A stretch of 64,000 nt of DNA from Listeria immobilis (GTDB taxonomy: Bacteria > Bacillota > Bacilli > Lactobacillales > Listeriaceae): assembly GCF_014322765.1 (NCBI RefSeq), contig NZ_JAASTZ010000013.1, positions 1 through 64,000 of the forward strand, read 5' to 3'. Positions 63,023-64,000 of this stretch are shown piece by piece; the first letter of the stretch is position 1; each line of letters opens with the position of its first letter. Below the pieces are notes generated by a model. It was not told the origin of the DNA, made no database searches, and saw only the letters and a program-made list of their open reading frames with translations. The position numbers were made by a program, and so were the translations under genes.

Positions 63023-63994
63023 CTAGTTATCCACCTTATTTATTTCGTTTGCCATATAATCTAATGCTTCATCAATCTTTATTCCCGGATTCGTCCCAAA
63101 AAGCTCTGCTGGAAGAACAACAATATGATCATTTTTTACAGCACTTGTAGAATTCCAAGCTTCATTTTGTTTCATTTCTTTTTTAAATGCAGCCTCTGTT
63201 TCTTTCTCATCTCCACCATGAATCATTAAGAAAATCACTTCTGGATCAGCAGCAACAATTTTTTCAACATTTATAGAAGCATATTGTGGAAAATTTTCAA
63301 CACCTTTAAAATCTTTAGCTACATTTTCTCCACCAGCTATTTCTAGTATATCACCACTTAAAGAAGATGGTAAGGCAGCATAATTACTTCCTGGTGCCCC
63401 TAAAACTAATAACGAACGGACTTTTTTTGCTTTTTGTTGCTCTTTTATTTTTGTCACTTTATTATCGATGTCAGTTTGTAATTCTTTAGCCTTTTCTTCT
63501 TTGCCTAAAAGTTTTCCAAGCACGGCCGTTTGTTTTTTAATTTCATCAATCGAATTTGCTCCTGTTAAAACTACTTTTGGACCAACGCCTTCCATTGCTG
63601 GTACATCTTTCAAATTCTGCTCAGAGCTTGCAACAATGGTATCCGCACCTAGAGAAGCAATTTTTTCTAAATTCAAGTCATGCGTATTTCCAACTTCTGT
63701 CGCATCCTTCGCCCCCTCTGGAACACCACTTGCGTCTGTTGTTTGGCGACCAACCACAGTTCCACCAAGTGCATCTATAATATTCATATCCGCATTTGTT
63801 AGCGCGATAATTCTTTCTGGATTTTTTTCAAAAGAAACTTCACGACCCGACATATCTGTAAGTTCCAGTGCCGCCTGAGTCTGTTTTTCTTTCGCTACCG
63901 TTTCATTTTCCGAGCCATTTGTAGTATCATTTCCGCATGAAGCGAGTAATAATGCGGTCGCAATGCTTAAAACAACTATAGTTAATTTCTTCAT
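63023..63994 (-). CDS. hupD: Heme/hemoglobin-binding ABC lipoprotein
   Basis: 323-residue lipoprotein: lipobox LLASC with Cys20, then a FepB/BtuF-like periplasmic-binding fold (DMSGREVSFEKNPERIIALTNADMNIIDALGGTVVGR). First gene of hupDGC; the promoter, and any Fur box, lie beyond the right edge of the window. The coding region appears complete, ending just before the edge. Confidence 0.92.
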   Translation of the reverse strand: MKKLTIVVLSIATALLLASCGNDTTNGSENETVAKEKQTQAALELTDMSGREVSFEKNPERIIALTNADMNIIDALGGTVVGRQTTDASGVPEGAKDATEVGNTHDLNLEKIASLGADTIVASSEQNLKDVPAMEGVGPKVVLTGANSIDEIKKQTAVLGKLLGKEEKAKELQTDIDNKVTKIKEQQKAKKVRSLLVLGAPGSNYAALPSSLSGDILEIAGGENVAKDFKGVENFPQYASINVEKIVAADPEVIFLMIHGGDEKETEAAFKKEMKQNEAWNSTSAVKNDHIVVLPAELFGTNPGIKIDEALDYMANEINKVDN

Positions 63995-64000
63995 AATTCC

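Overview
The window looks like chromosome of a low-GC Gram-positive of the genus Listeria. I recognise the gene order pgi, S1 protein, PatB-like aminotransferase, aspartokinase, ppiB, mrpA-G, menI, ndh, ferredoxin-NADP reductase, ltrC, sufCDSUB, metNIQ, cesRK, gcvH, two rodA genes and hupDGC. This matches what I remember of the lmo2366-lmo2431 stretch of L. monocytogenes. The species cannot be fixed by reading alone. A strain- or species-specific island, an unusual repeat block in the slot where I recall internalin genes in L. monocytogenes, and IS debris make it differ from that reference order.

Layout. 1-634: 5' end of a 16S rRNA gene (minus strand), its leader and promoter. 635-9076: backbone metabolism (DeoR regulator, pgi, degenerate Nudix protein, S1 protein, aminotransferase, HrtBA-like ABC exporter, orphan PTS IIB, aspartokinase). 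9155-18480: an AT-rich island of seven tightly coupled minus-strand genes (U32-family Fe-S protein, AroQ-type chorismate mutase, three ATP-grasp ligases, aminodeoxychorismate synthase PabB and PabA) with a divergent SgrR-like regulator. It is bounded by two diverged copies of the 3' end of ppiB. 18410-34893: ppiB, a 31-residue membrane peptide, an MFS pump, the seven-gene Mrp Na+/H+ antiporter operon, menI, a CLC channel, a Crp/Fnr-like regulator, NDH-2 and ferredoxin-NADP reductase. 35246-36095: a gene-free stretch with a consensus promoter, a likely structured small RNA, and a 107-bp tandem repeat in an ABAB' arrangement. 36096-43581: the yut/yun-type block. 43582-44556: relics of an IS1182-type transposase and a NarL-type response regulator. 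44557-49746: suf operon. 49747-63994: lipoprotein, SAM-riboswitch-controlled metNIQ, cesRK with its downstream peptide gene, CDF transporter, gcvH, two tandem rodA paralogues and the hupDGC heme uptake operon.

The most interesting part is the 9-18 kb island. It has no NRPS, PKS or carrier protein. It pairs chorismate chemistry (chorismate to 4-amino-4-deoxychorismate by PabAB, and a rearrangement by the mutase) with three separate ATP-grasp enzymes able to form amide bonds. A U32-family protein is also present; relatives of that family carry out oxygen-independent hydroxylation using prephenate. I infer a small pseudopeptide or modified aromatic amino-acid product of unknown structure, controlled by a solute-binding-domain regulator. 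The product, substrates and function are not established by the sequence.
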